The notes beneath the pieces were generated by a model that worked only from the letters and a program-made list of their open reading frames with translations, was not told the DNA's origin and ran no database searches. This document shows, piece after piece, positions 21,701 through 33,700 of a stretch of 64,000 bases of DNA. Each line of letters begins with the position of its first letter. Position 1 is the stretch's first letter. Source of the DNA: Setophaga petechia (Eukaryota; Chordata; Aves; Passeriformes; Parulidae); contig JANCRA010000028.1 of NCBI GenBank assembly GCA_024362935.1, forward strand, positions 8,552,476 to 8,616,475. Direction: 5' to 3'. Both the position numbers and the translations under genes were made by a program.

Positions 21701-24700
21701 GGCCTCGCAGTGCTCTGCCGGCAGCTCCAGCTCGCTGCCGCTCACCCGCCGGCACAGCACAGCCTGGGGGTCCCCACCAGCCCCCGCCTTGGGCAGGAAG
21801 CAGTGCACAAAGTGCAGCTTGGACTTCTTGATGCTGTCGATGAGGGCGTCCTGTGGGTGTGGCAGAGCGTGGTGAGCGGTGACGTGCGGCGGTGCCCCAG
21901 CCAGGTGCCCCGGCCAGATGTGGAGACCCCCCCTTGGCATGCTCTCACTCACCACTTGCAGCTTGATCTGGATGCAGAGGGATTTCTTCTTGACGGCAGC
22001 CACGCCGGTGGTGAAGGTCTTGCGCATGCTGGTGGCGCGGCGCAGGGCCAGCTGGGAGCCGCCCTCCAGCCCCGCCACCGAGCCCGACAGCACCAGCGCC
22101 GAGCCGCCGCGCCCCGCAAACAGGCTGCTGATCACCTTCCTGCAGGGCACGGAGGGCACGTCACCCCCCAGTGCCACCTCTCCCCCCTGCCACGCTCCCA
22201 CCCCAGGACCCTGCTCACTTTTGGGACTCCTGCAGCAGGACAGAGGCGTTTTGGGAGGCCGGGTTGTGCTTGACATAGTTGAGCCATCCCGTAGCATCGT
22301 ACTCCACCCAGTTGGTCCCCGAGCTGTGTCCCAGGAGGAAGTGTCGGGGTTTGTCACTGGGGAGCAGCGGGTCGTGCCCTGCAGGGAAACACAGCACCAG
22401 TGGGCACAGCCCTGGGGATGAGTGTTTCACTGGAGCATGTCACAGAACCCCAGAATGGCTTGTGTTGGAAGGCACCCTAAAGATCACCTCATTCCAACCC
22501 CCTGCCATGGGCAGGGACATCTTCCACTGGAGAGGTTGTTTCTGGTCTAGTGGACACAGCCCCATGGTTCCAGGCACCTTCCATACCTTTTTTAGCCCCT
22601 TCCTGGGGGCCGTAGTAGGAGAAGAGCCGCTCCAGCAACGTGTCCTCGTTGCCTCCTGGCTGCAGAGCCTCCTCCTCCAGAAGCCACAGCAGCCCCCGCG
22701 CCTCATCCGTGCGGGCCAGAGACCGGACCTGCAGGGTCACCACGCTGGCAGCCACCCCAGCACACCAGAGGCCCCCAGGGCAGGGACATGGGGTGACACA
22801 GGACACCCAGGCCACCCAGGGAGCACGCAACCTCACACCGTGGGAGGGGGCTCCTGATTAATGGAGACTCAGAAGGAAAATGTCCATATGGGACACTCTG
22901 GGAGCACATCTTACTGAGGTGGGAAATGCAGTGCTGGGCTGAAACCCAGCACAGGAATGGTGCCAGAAGCCTCCTCCAGCAGGCACTGGAGAATCTCAGG
23001 GACTGGAGAACCTTGGAGACCCATGGACACTAGGAACCTGAGCACCTTGGGGACCAGAGCATCCCAGGGACCAGAGCACTTCAAAAACTGGAACACCCCA
23101 GAAATTTCCAGGCCCGCTGCCCACAGCACAGACAGCTCCCAGGACAAGAGCAGAACACCATGCTGGGGGATGCACTAAGTATATGGGCTGCAAATACAAT
23201 TGCACCCATACTCTCATAACCAACACCCTCTTTCCTTCCCCTCTATCACCAGAATGCCAAAAAGCTGCTCATCTGCTGCCATGATGTGGCTGGAAATAGG
23301 AGCGGAAGGTACTTACCAGTGCCTGGTGTGAGGATTGGTCCACAGCAGCTATGGAGCCAGAGGAGCTGGGCTCAGCATCAGCCAAGGCGAGCTCTATGTT
23401 CTCCTGGTGAGGGGGAACAGAGGCAGGTGAGCACCCACACTCCAGAGTAGCAGTGATAGGGAGTGTGAGCCTATCAGAGTGCTGGTCTTGATGGGGTTTA
23501 GAGTGATGCAGAGTGCTAAGGGAGGACCAGGACACATGGGAGGGTCCCAATGGGCTGTCAGTGGTGAGATGGAGAAGCAGCAGTGACCACCATCATCACC
23601 ACCCACAGCCACTCAACCACCTCCAAGCCCAGCTCTCCTGTGCTGTGCTCCACAGCCAGCACAGCAACCCTGGGCACTGAGCATCGTGTCAGAGCTGCTT
23701 TGGTTGGACTGGTCCAGTGATCACTGGGTAAGAAATCAGGAGATTGTTCATGTGGCTATGGGAGGGCAGGAGTGGAGGAGGCCATGGCAGCCCTGGGTGT
23801 CCCTGGTACCTCCTTGTATCGCTCCAGCTCGCGGGCAAAGGTGCGCTGGTGGAAGAGCTGCTGCAGGCGCTCCTGGGTGTAGTTGTGGCAGAGCTCCTCG
23901 AAGGTGGCGCCCCGGCTTTGCCCTGCCAGCTTGGGGTTCTGTGCCCCAGGGGTGTCCACCACTGTCACGGAGCACACCGAGTGCTGGCTCGACTTCAGCG
24001 CCCTGGGGGGAGCACAGAGGGACACAATGGGGTCAGTGGGCACAGCCAGGCACCCCCTGCTCTCCTGCTGGCCCCCCCAGCACGTACCTGTTGAGGAGGG
24101 AGATGAGGAGTGTGAAGAGCTCGGAGTACAAGCCAGCTGCCATGCCCTCCAGGCACTCCAGCGCCGTCAGCTTGGGACCTGGCCAAAGCAAGCCTGAGTG
24201 TCCCCAGCCCAGCATTCCTTGGGGACACCCGCTGTCCCCACCACACCTCACCCTACCTGTGCCACTGTCCCCCAGGGGAGACTCGTCGGGGCCCTGGCGG
24301 AAGGAGGTGGAGCGCTGCAGGGTGCCCTTGGGCTGGTGCTTGAAGATGGCAGAGGAGAGCTCCTCCAGGCTGCAGCCCAGCAGGTAGGCAGCTTTCTGAG
24401 CCCACTCGTGCCGTGCAAACTGCTTCCTCCCAGCTGAAGGGTGGAGAAGGGGGTTCAGGGCCAGAAAGGGCACCCCTAAAAATGGGGAGCGTTTCCAAAC
24501 AGGCCTGGGATGGTCTTAGGGACCCATAGAGTAGGTTAGGGATGATGGGAGCACACGTTCTGGGGTTTGAGGAGACAGAGACGTTTGGGGTCTAAGAGGA
24601 GATAGGGGTGAATGGCTTTGTGCTGCTGCAGGTCGAGCCTGGAGCCACACTGGTGTGGAGCACAGAGCCCTTGCCACCACTACCCAGGGACCTCAGAGGC

Positions 24701-27700
24701 TCTGAGCCACCCCACATGGGGATGTGACCCTGCTGGGTGACACAGCCACACGGCAGACAGACAGACACAGATACACGGACGCTGGGGGGCGGCGGGAGCC
24801 GGTTAATGGTGACACACAGGGACACGGAAGTGGGGTGAGGGTGGCACGGGGGAAGGGGGAAGCCAGAGACACACGGAGAACAGAACGGGACTTTACCTTC
24901 GTCGGCGTCTGCATTGCAAAGGGCAGCATGCACCATGCGAACAGAGACACGGGTTAGAAACAACGGCACACGATGGCACGGGGGGGACGCCCTCCTGCCA
25001 CCACGCCACCGCACATGCCATGCCTGCCCCTCCCCAGGCACTGCTGCAGTGACAAACCATGACCAGCATCGGGGGTCCCTTCCCTTTGAGTCCCCAGGCA
25101 CCACGGGGAATGTTGGGGAGCAGCTCAGCTCTGCCCCAGCGCACGGGGAGCCACTTTTGGATCCAAGGAAATTGTGGGGCTGGCGTAACTCAGCTCTGAG
25201 CACAGGGAAGGCTTCAGCAGCAGCAGCACAGACCTGGGGGTGGGATGCCCACCCCGAGCAGGATGCAGCAATGCTCTCCCCCAGCAGGATCTGGGATCCC
25301 CTCCCATAGCAGGCTCCCATGGAGAGGCTCCGGAATTGCCCGAGCATCCCGCTGTGGTGGCTGCAGCGGGGCCCTGCTGCCCTCTAGTGCCCTGAGAGCA
25401 CCCCACGGGCCAGCACTGCACCCCAAGAGCACCCCACAGGCCAGCCCCGCGCCCCAGTGTGCATCCAGACCCCTCCGGTCTCTCCTTCTTCATCCCCAGA
25501 TCATCTTTTCCCCCAGGGCTGCAGATTCCCTGGGTGCAGCCACCAGCTCCAGGTGCCCATTTTGGGGTGACATGCCCAGCTCTCCCACCAGCGTGCAGCA
25601 CCACTGGGGCTTCCAGCACAACAGGCAGAAAGAGAAAGCCACAGGGGGAGAAGAGCAGCCCCCAAAGCCAAATTTGCCATCCCCAGGAATGGAGAGCAAA
25701 GCTGTGAGAGGCTCACAACCATGGTGAGAGCTGTGTGCCAGGGCAGCCCTGACCCACACCACCAATGGTGCTGACAGGACTGGAATTGGACTTCTCATGA
25801 GCAGCAGGCAAATTTGGGGCTGCCAGGACCCAACCAGGGTCAGGGGTTGGTCCCAGCACACCAGCAGCATCCCAAGCTCCCATTTCAGCCCCCAAATCTG
25901 CATTGCATGGCAACCCCCAGAGCAGAGCCCTTCCCACTCCCATTACCAGCTCCATCTGCCAGTGGCTCTGCAAGGAGGATGGAGGGAAAGGGGTTACACT
26001 GGGAATGGGGGACACCCCCCAACTGCCTCAGCCCCACCCAGGCCCTCACTCCCCCAAGTTGGCAGGGTGTGGGCACGTCCAATTCCCACCAGTTAATGAG
26101 ACCACCCCGACCATGGGGACAAAGCTGGGTGTCCCAGAGCACTCAAGGTGGCAGGGCACTGTCCCTCAGCTAACACGGCCTCCCACCCTCTCCCCCAGAG
26201 CTTGGCTGCACTGCAGGCTGTTTGCAAAGTGTCTCTGGAACCCCTCACATCCTTCAGTCTCAAATCTCCCCTCTTTAATGGCTCCCAGCTTGTTACCTTT
26301 GGTTGCCCCAGCGGCTCCCAGATGGTAGATGGCCCCCAGGATGAGCCAGAAGGCTTTCTGCTCATCTCCTGAGATGCCCATCACCTTCATGGCTGCCAGG
26401 AGCTTGCTGAACTGCTGGTTTGCCTTCTGCTTTTCCTCTGGCTGTGGAAAACAACAGGAGCCATTGGTCTGGGAGCCCAGCTCTGCTTCCCCCTGCACTG
26501 AAATGGGCCAGAGACCCCCATCTTCCCCTACAGCCCCCCATGGCAACAACCTTGGAGGGGGGCACGATGCCGAAGACATTGTTCTCTGCCAGATGGTTGA
26601 AGTGAAGCTCAGTCCTGCAGGGATAAACACCACGATTAGCTCCATGGGGGAGGTCCCAGAGACCCCCATGGTGGAGGCCATGCTCTCCCCCCCAGCTCAC
26701 CTCAGGGTGCTGTCAGAGCAGGCCAGCAGGTAGTAGAAGACATTGAAGGTGGCCTCGTTGGCTGGGTGCCGGGCCACGCGCAGCTTCTCCAGCAGCAGGG
26801 TCTGCCAGAGGTGGGACAGTGAGGAACTGTCCCCAAGCGCCCCACTCCCACTGAGACCTCCCAGCCCACCCCAGCCTCATCCTTGCTGCCTGCCCAGGGT
26901 CCCCAGGGAGTTGTGAGGGTGTCCCTCCCACTGCAGGGCACCATGTGAATGTAAACATCACCCAAGCATGGTTTGGTGAGCATCTCTCCTTGGTGCGTGC
27001 TACTAGAAGAGCATGGAGTACATCTCATGGATTTTAAGGGCTCTGCTGTTATCACAACAGCATTTTGGGACTGATTTTGGGACTAACTCAGCAAGGGATC
27101 CCATTTGATGGGTGTGAACAAGGACAAGAGCAGGATGCCAGGCTGCTGAGCGCTGCGAGCATGGCTGGGGACCTGCAGCAGAGCTCGTAGTGTAGGAAAC
27201 ACCAGGAGAATCATGGAATGGTTTGGATTGGAAAGGACCTGAAAGACCAACAAGTTCCAAACCCCTGCCATGGGCAAGGACACTTTCCCCTATTCCAGGC
27301 TGCCCCAAGCCCTATCCAACCTGGCCTTGAACACTGCCACAGAGGATGAGGCAGTTACAGCTTCTCTGAACAACATTCCTGTGAGGATGGACTGGCTCCC
27401 ACACCACAGGGAGCCATGCTGGCAAGGATGGACCAGCTCCCATGCTGGGGGGGCCACCATGGTCCCCTCACCTGTACAGAGGCAGACGCCACCTGCCCAG
27501 CCTGGTCGAAGTCCAGGGAGATGATCTGGGAGAAGCGGGTGGCGTTGCCGTTCATGCCGGTGCTGCTATTGCCAAAAGCCTCCAGGATGGTGTAGAGAGC
27601 CTGCCACTTCTCCACTGCAGGAAAAGAAGCAGAGCGGTGCAGGGGCTGTGCAGTGGGCAGGGAGCCAGAGCTGGCTGGGCAGGTGCTGCTGCTCCCTTGC

Positions 27701-30700
27701 ACCGTAGCAGCCCCCAGGAGCACAGCAAAGGCAGCGGTGTGACACAGTGACAGCCAGTTTGGCGCGTGTCCAGCCACTGCCGCGTGCGTGGGGCTGTGAC
27801 CGCAAAGCAAGGGGCGTGTGCAGGCAGGACAGAGGGACTCACCAGAGAAAACCTTGCCGGTGCTGCCGGCGATGGTGGCGAGGTACTGGACCAGGTGCTG
27901 GCAGTTGGTGGTTTTGCCGCTGCCGCTGGTGCCCAGTAGGACGATGGCCTGGTCCTGGCGGCTCATCAGCATGCTGCGGTACGCCGCCTGCGCCACCGCG
28001 TAGATGTGCGGGGACGTGTCCTCCCTGCGGCACCCCTTGAACATGTGCATCACCTGACGGGGACAGGGAGGGGAAACAGGCAAGGGTCAGCACCCGGCCA
28101 CCCCCACTGCACCCTCTGTGCAGTACCAGTTGCTTGTCCCCTCCGGTGTCCCCTCAGAGCAGCGTCACCTTCTCGGAGTACATGGAGGGGGAGCTCAGCG
28201 GGTTGATGATGACCATGGTGGGCCCGGCGTAGGTGTGCAGGAGGTTGCCGCCGTAGCGCTGGCGCAGCGTGTGCAGCGTGCTGGACTCGTTGAGGTAGAG
28301 GAGGCTGGCGAGGTCCTCCACACGGTCACAGGACGGGGGGTTTGCCTGGCAGCGAGATTGAGATGGGGCGGGTCAGGCAGGGAATGGGGATCAGCCCTGC
28401 CAGCCCCCGCCCCGCAGCCCTACCTTCTCCACATCATCCTCCTCCACCTCCAGGACGGCTCCATCGTGGTCCAGTTTCACCTTCACTTTGCCCTCGGGCA
28501 GGGGACTGCCTGCCTCCGGCCGCAGCTGGCTGCCTGTGAGGGGCACAGGGCACTCAGAGGGGTGGTGCTGGCAGCCCCCAGGGACACTGCAGTGGGGTCA
28601 GGGGGGCTCACAGGAAGGATGGGGTGCTGTGTCCCAGCAGTGCTCACCCAAGGAGAAGCCATCCCTGTGCACCAGCCACACCTTCTCAGTCTCGTACCAG
28701 GCCTCCTCGGCTGCTATCTGCTCCTCTGTCTTGGCCTGTGGGACAGCAGATGTGGAGAGGCTGTGGTCACCTGCCCCCTGCCCTGCCTCACCCCCTCCCC
28801 TCATCCCTGGGGCAGGAGGGAGCAGGGCTGACTGGCCACAGGACCATGTGCTGGACAGCCAGGTCACCTCCACAAGCCACAAACCCTCCCAGCACATATC
28901 CCCACTTTGCCTGCTGGGGATCCCAGTGGGCACAGAGCTGCAGAGACCAGGGCCCTGCCACAGCTTGGGACAGACATAAAGACACAGTGACCCACAGGAA
29001 CATTCACTACGGCCATCTCGGGTGAGCCTGGAGGGGCCAAGCTCCCAAACCACAGCCCTGAGAGCAGCCAGCCACATGTCAGGATGCAGGGACACCAGAC
29101 ATGCTATGGGGACATGGGACATGCTGCAGGGACATGCTGTACGGACACAGGACACACTGAGGCACGTAATGGAGGCACACAGGACGTGGCACAGGACTCT
29201 GACATGGGAAATGCCAGGCTGGTGGCCAGCACAGTGGGGATGTCCCTGGCACAAGGAGAGCAGGATGAGCTCCAAAGCCAAACCTGAGCTGCAGCAGGGA
29301 CGGGGCCAAGGGGAGCTGCCGGCGCATCGTCCGCTGGACCCTGGCGAGGCCGAGAGAGGCGGTGAAGGCGAGAAGGGCTCAGCCCTGCCCCGCACACAGC
29401 ACGGAAAGAGGGGATGGGGAGCAAGCAGGGGCAAAGCACCGCTGTGCCAAACCCTGCGGGAGCTCCTCGTGCCACGGCCATCACTGTGGACAGCGGGGTG
29501 GCAAGCCCAGTGCAGCGCTGGACAGACCCAGAGCTGGGAAGGACACTGGCCACGGGGCCGTGCTGCCAAAGCCCTGGGGCTGGGGGTCACTGCACTGACC
29601 CCGCTCTGAGCTCTACCAGCACCACGTGCCACAGCTGCTTTGGCACGAGCCATGCATCCTGCCTATGCCAGCACTCTGCCCCTTCACACCCTGCTCCACA
29701 CCCCTGCCCGCCCCAGCTGTGCCACCTCCACTGAGGGCACCCTCCTGGGACGTCTGGCTTCCCGGCATGACCTCGCTGGGGAGGGGAGAGGCACCCAGCC
29801 CCGGCTGCCCCACCGGCCCCATGGCAGCCCACGGAGCAGGGTGGGATGGGGGAAGCCTTACACTCCAGCAGGAGGCGCGGGCGCAGACGCCAGCCCAGAG
29901 GCAGACAGAGGATGGCAGGGGGTCGCTGGTGGAGGCAGAGGGCTCCTGAGGACGGGGGTACAGTACCTGGCTGGGTGCCGAGGCGGAGGCGGCGGGGTCC
30001 AGCTAGTGGCAGCAAGGAAGGAGGAGAGAAAGAAGAGAGGGGGTGAGAGGCAGAGAGCAGAAGCAGCACCCTGACAAGCCACAGGGCCCCAGCATGGCCA
30101 TGATCACACAGCACCACCAGGACATCATCCATCCCAGCCACCAGTGTGCCTGGGCCCCTGCAGGGATGCAGGCAGCTCCCCATCCCCAGCACAGTCTGGG
30201 CGACGATCCCCAAACCCACCAACAGCCCTGGCCAGCCATTCCCTGCTGCCAGGGTCACCCACAGATGGACCATGGGGTTGGCAGCCAGACACAGGGGTAC
30301 AGTCACTGTGTGCAGAGCACATGGCACATCTGGGGCAGTCACACACTGCCCATGCCTCCCCATCCCTGAGAAGGCGACACGCAAGCACCAACACCTCTGG
30401 AATTACAGAAGTGGTGAAGATCCTCTCCAGCCGGAGCTGCGCCTCCTCAGATGGGCTCAGCACGGACTCGGGGCCAGGGGAAGCAGGGCCAGGGGCAGCC
30501 TAGGGGCAGAGCACCATTAGCTCCTGGCCAGCTGCTCCACAGCCCTCACAGCCCTGGCACATGGGCACCAGCAGGGCCCTTGCAAAGGCCCTGCAGCCCT
30601 TCAGGGCTTGCAGCAGGTCCCAGGGTGAAGGCACAGCTGGGTACCAGTGCGTACCCACAGTGTCCAGGGACCTGTGTCACCACTCCTACACACCTGCTGG

Positions 30701-33700
30701 GGGGCAGCTGGGGCATTTTTCACAGGGGTCTGCCGCTTCTCGCTGGTCTGCAGCTTCTTCTCCACATGAAATGGAGGGAAGACAAGGCGCAGCATGATGG
30801 AGTGGCCACAGCACACACGACTGCCCAAAAAAAGTGACTCCCACCCACACCACACATCTGAAAACCACTGCAAACCATGCAGGTGAGCTCACACCATGCA
30901 GCACCGGGGGTCAGAGCATCCCCTGCCGTGCACACACCGGTACCTTGTGCCTCTCCAGGGCCGTGGGTTTCAGAGCAGACGCCTTTGCCGGCTCCGCTTT
31001 CCCTCCTGAAAGCTGCACTGGTGGCTCTGGTTTGGCTTCAGCGCCCGGGGACGGGGACAGCTTTGTGTCCCCACCAGCAGGCTCACGGGGTTTCTCCTGC
31101 CTGTCCCCTGGCCGGAGCCGTGGCCGGTGCTCCTTGGTTTTGCCCTTTGCCATGAGGGTTTTGAGCCCCTCTGAGATCTCATCCTTGGGTTCCGGCTTGG
31201 CAGGGGCTGCAGGCAGCACGGTAGGGGGAGGTGGCGGGGCAGGGGGAGCTGGGACAGCGGCACGCCCTCCTTCCTCCTTCCTCGGGGGTGGCACTGGCTC
31301 AGGAGACTTGGCATCTCGGCCTGGCTCCTTGGCACTGCCAGCCTCCTCCCCTGGCAGGACTTTGCGGACCACCTTGCGCACCACCCGCACCACCTTGCGG
31401 CGGGACAGCCCCTGGCCGTCATCTCCCTGTGCCTCGGGGGCTGCGCCCTCCAGCCCATTCTCTGCTGCCCCGTTCAGCACCGGCTCTGGGCTCTTCCCTC
31501 TGCCAGGAGGTGGCTCGGGGCTCTTCGCAGGTTCGGGGCTCTTCACAGGCTCAGGTTTTGGGGGTTCAGCCTTCGGGGGCTCAGCTTTGGGGGGTGCAGA
31601 TGCTGCATCCTTCAGGCTCTCTGACTGCAGTCACAATGACAGCGGTGTGAGTGGAGGGCCAGCCTCCACTGCTGCTTGGGACATGATGGTGTCCAGACTC
31701 TGCCCTGCCATGGAGCACAGCTCCTGGCCAGATCCCAGCACTGGGTATTGGAATAAGTACCACAGTACCCTTCCCCACCAACCTACAGCCCCACAGTGGA
31801 TCCCAGGGCAGGCAGCAGTGGTGACCTCCCTGCCCCACAAACAGTGACCATTCAACCCTCAGGTCGCCAGCATGGGGGTAAAACTCAGTGCTCAGGGCAT
31901 CACTAAGCCCATGACCCTGCATGGTGTCCCCAGGCCCTGTCACAGGGGCTGTTCCCACCAAGGACAAGCCCCATCCCCAAAAGCTCCACCCTGCCCGTTG
32001 CCCTGTGACACTTACAGCCCCATCCTCCTTCACGGGTCTTTTCACAGCTAAAGATTTGTCCTCGTCCTTGACCTGAGGGTCAGACAAACAAGAGGAGCAT
32101 GTTTCAGCCCACTGTGGGGCCTTGCTGCCAGAAAACCTCCTGGGACCATCACTCCATGCCAGCCCAAATTTACAGCCCACTGCAGGGACAAGGACGTGTG
32201 TCCTCCCAGGCTTCCCATCAGCCAAAAAAATGGGGATGAAGCACAGAGATGCACCCTAGTTACAGCAAACCCCAAGGGTGGGAGAGGTGCTCTGCCCACC
32301 TGCCCTGGGCTCTCTCACCATGAGCAGCCATGAGGGAGGTGGTTCAGAGTCCCACCACCCCTCCTGCAGGATTCTGTCATTCTACACGTCACCCCCCAGC
32401 CGGTGTCACAGCACGTTTTAAGTGTCACCAGCTAATCTCTGCAGCACGTGGGACATGCCAGATCCCTGCTGACCCGGGGAAACCAGGGGCCTCTGGGGGG
32501 TAGGCAGCCAAACCCTGCCCTGGGCTGAGCCTCTGAGTGCCAGGACTCAGCAGTGACACTGCAGTGGGGCATCCTGTGGGCAACACACCCTGACTCGCCA
32601 CCACAGAGCAGCTCCTGGGTGGCAGGTGGCACTGGGGTGGCTCACACTGTGTTAGGGGCGGCACCAGACACTCACAAAGCCGTTAGTGATGGTGTTAGTG
32701 ATCACATGCATGGCTGTGCTGGTGACACCAGCCCTGGCCGAGCTCCCAGCTGCCCAGCATAGCCCCTGTCACAGCAGCACAGTGAGGCTGGGAGTGCTGC
32801 TCCAAACACGGTGCCAGCACTGGGCAAACTGGGGGAGCTGGTCAGCAGCGTGACCCAAACGTGGGGTGCAGGCAAACATGCAAGAGAGACTTCCCTTCTG
32901 CTCCCAGAACGCAAACCGGGATGAGAACGCCATGGTGATGTCTCATGGAGCTGCAGCCCTGGCTGGGGAGAGAGGGAGAGGTGAGACTGACTGGGACAGC
33001 ACACACAATGCCAAACCACAGCACAGGGTACAGGCACGAGCCCTTTCCCACCTGGGATTCTCAGGAATGGGGGTCTGAGCCCACCTGGACCTGCTCAGCA
33101 AACAAACAGTGCCCACAGGAGGGGCTCTGGGGACAGACAGGTGACCAGTCTGAGACCCAGCAAAACTCACTGTGTAAAAAAAACCCTTTAGTCAGGCTGT
33201 AGGACCGCGGCCCCATTCCCCTGAGGGGACCAGCCCGCTGTAGTAAGCAAATGCCAGGGTGAGGGAAGGGATATTTTCTGCCCCAGCTCCCTGCTTGCCC
33301 TGACAGCCTGGGTTTATTCTGAGCCTGACCCCGTGCCAGAGTCCAGGCAGCTCTAGTGGGACCTGCTGCCCTGGATGGCACCCACTCTCCAACCCCAGGT
33401 TGTGCCTAGGGCCACTGGGGAGAAGCCCCCTCTCAGGGCCAGGCGTGGCACAGGGGAGCACCCGGCCACCAAAGCAACCCAGCAGCCAGGGAGCACATCC
33501 CTGTCCCCTCAAAGTGTCACCATGGTGTGAAATATCAGCATGGGGGTCTGGAGACAAACCCACCTGTGGGTCAGAACCCCTAAACCCTCTGCCCACAGCA
33601 CTCCCACCTCCAAGCAGCCTGGACTGCCACAAAGCTCTCCAGAGAGCACCGGCCACGAGGTCCCCACAACAAACAGCCCCAAAACACCCCAGGAGTGGGT

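Noticed and set aside
28598..29653. 351-codon minus-strand open frame upstream of the shared motor exon
   Set aside because: Only its last part (AKTEEQ...) is the real exon; the rest is intron reading with no acceptor-free justification.
30834..31847. 337-codon plus-strand open frame
   Set aside because: Antisense shadow of the large gamma exon, forced open by its GC-rich codon use.
32016..32072. Gamma exon [19 protein letters not shown] considered as a separate small gene
   Set aside because: Clean phase-0 splice sites on both sides and in-frame joining to the next exon fit an internal MYO18A exon better.
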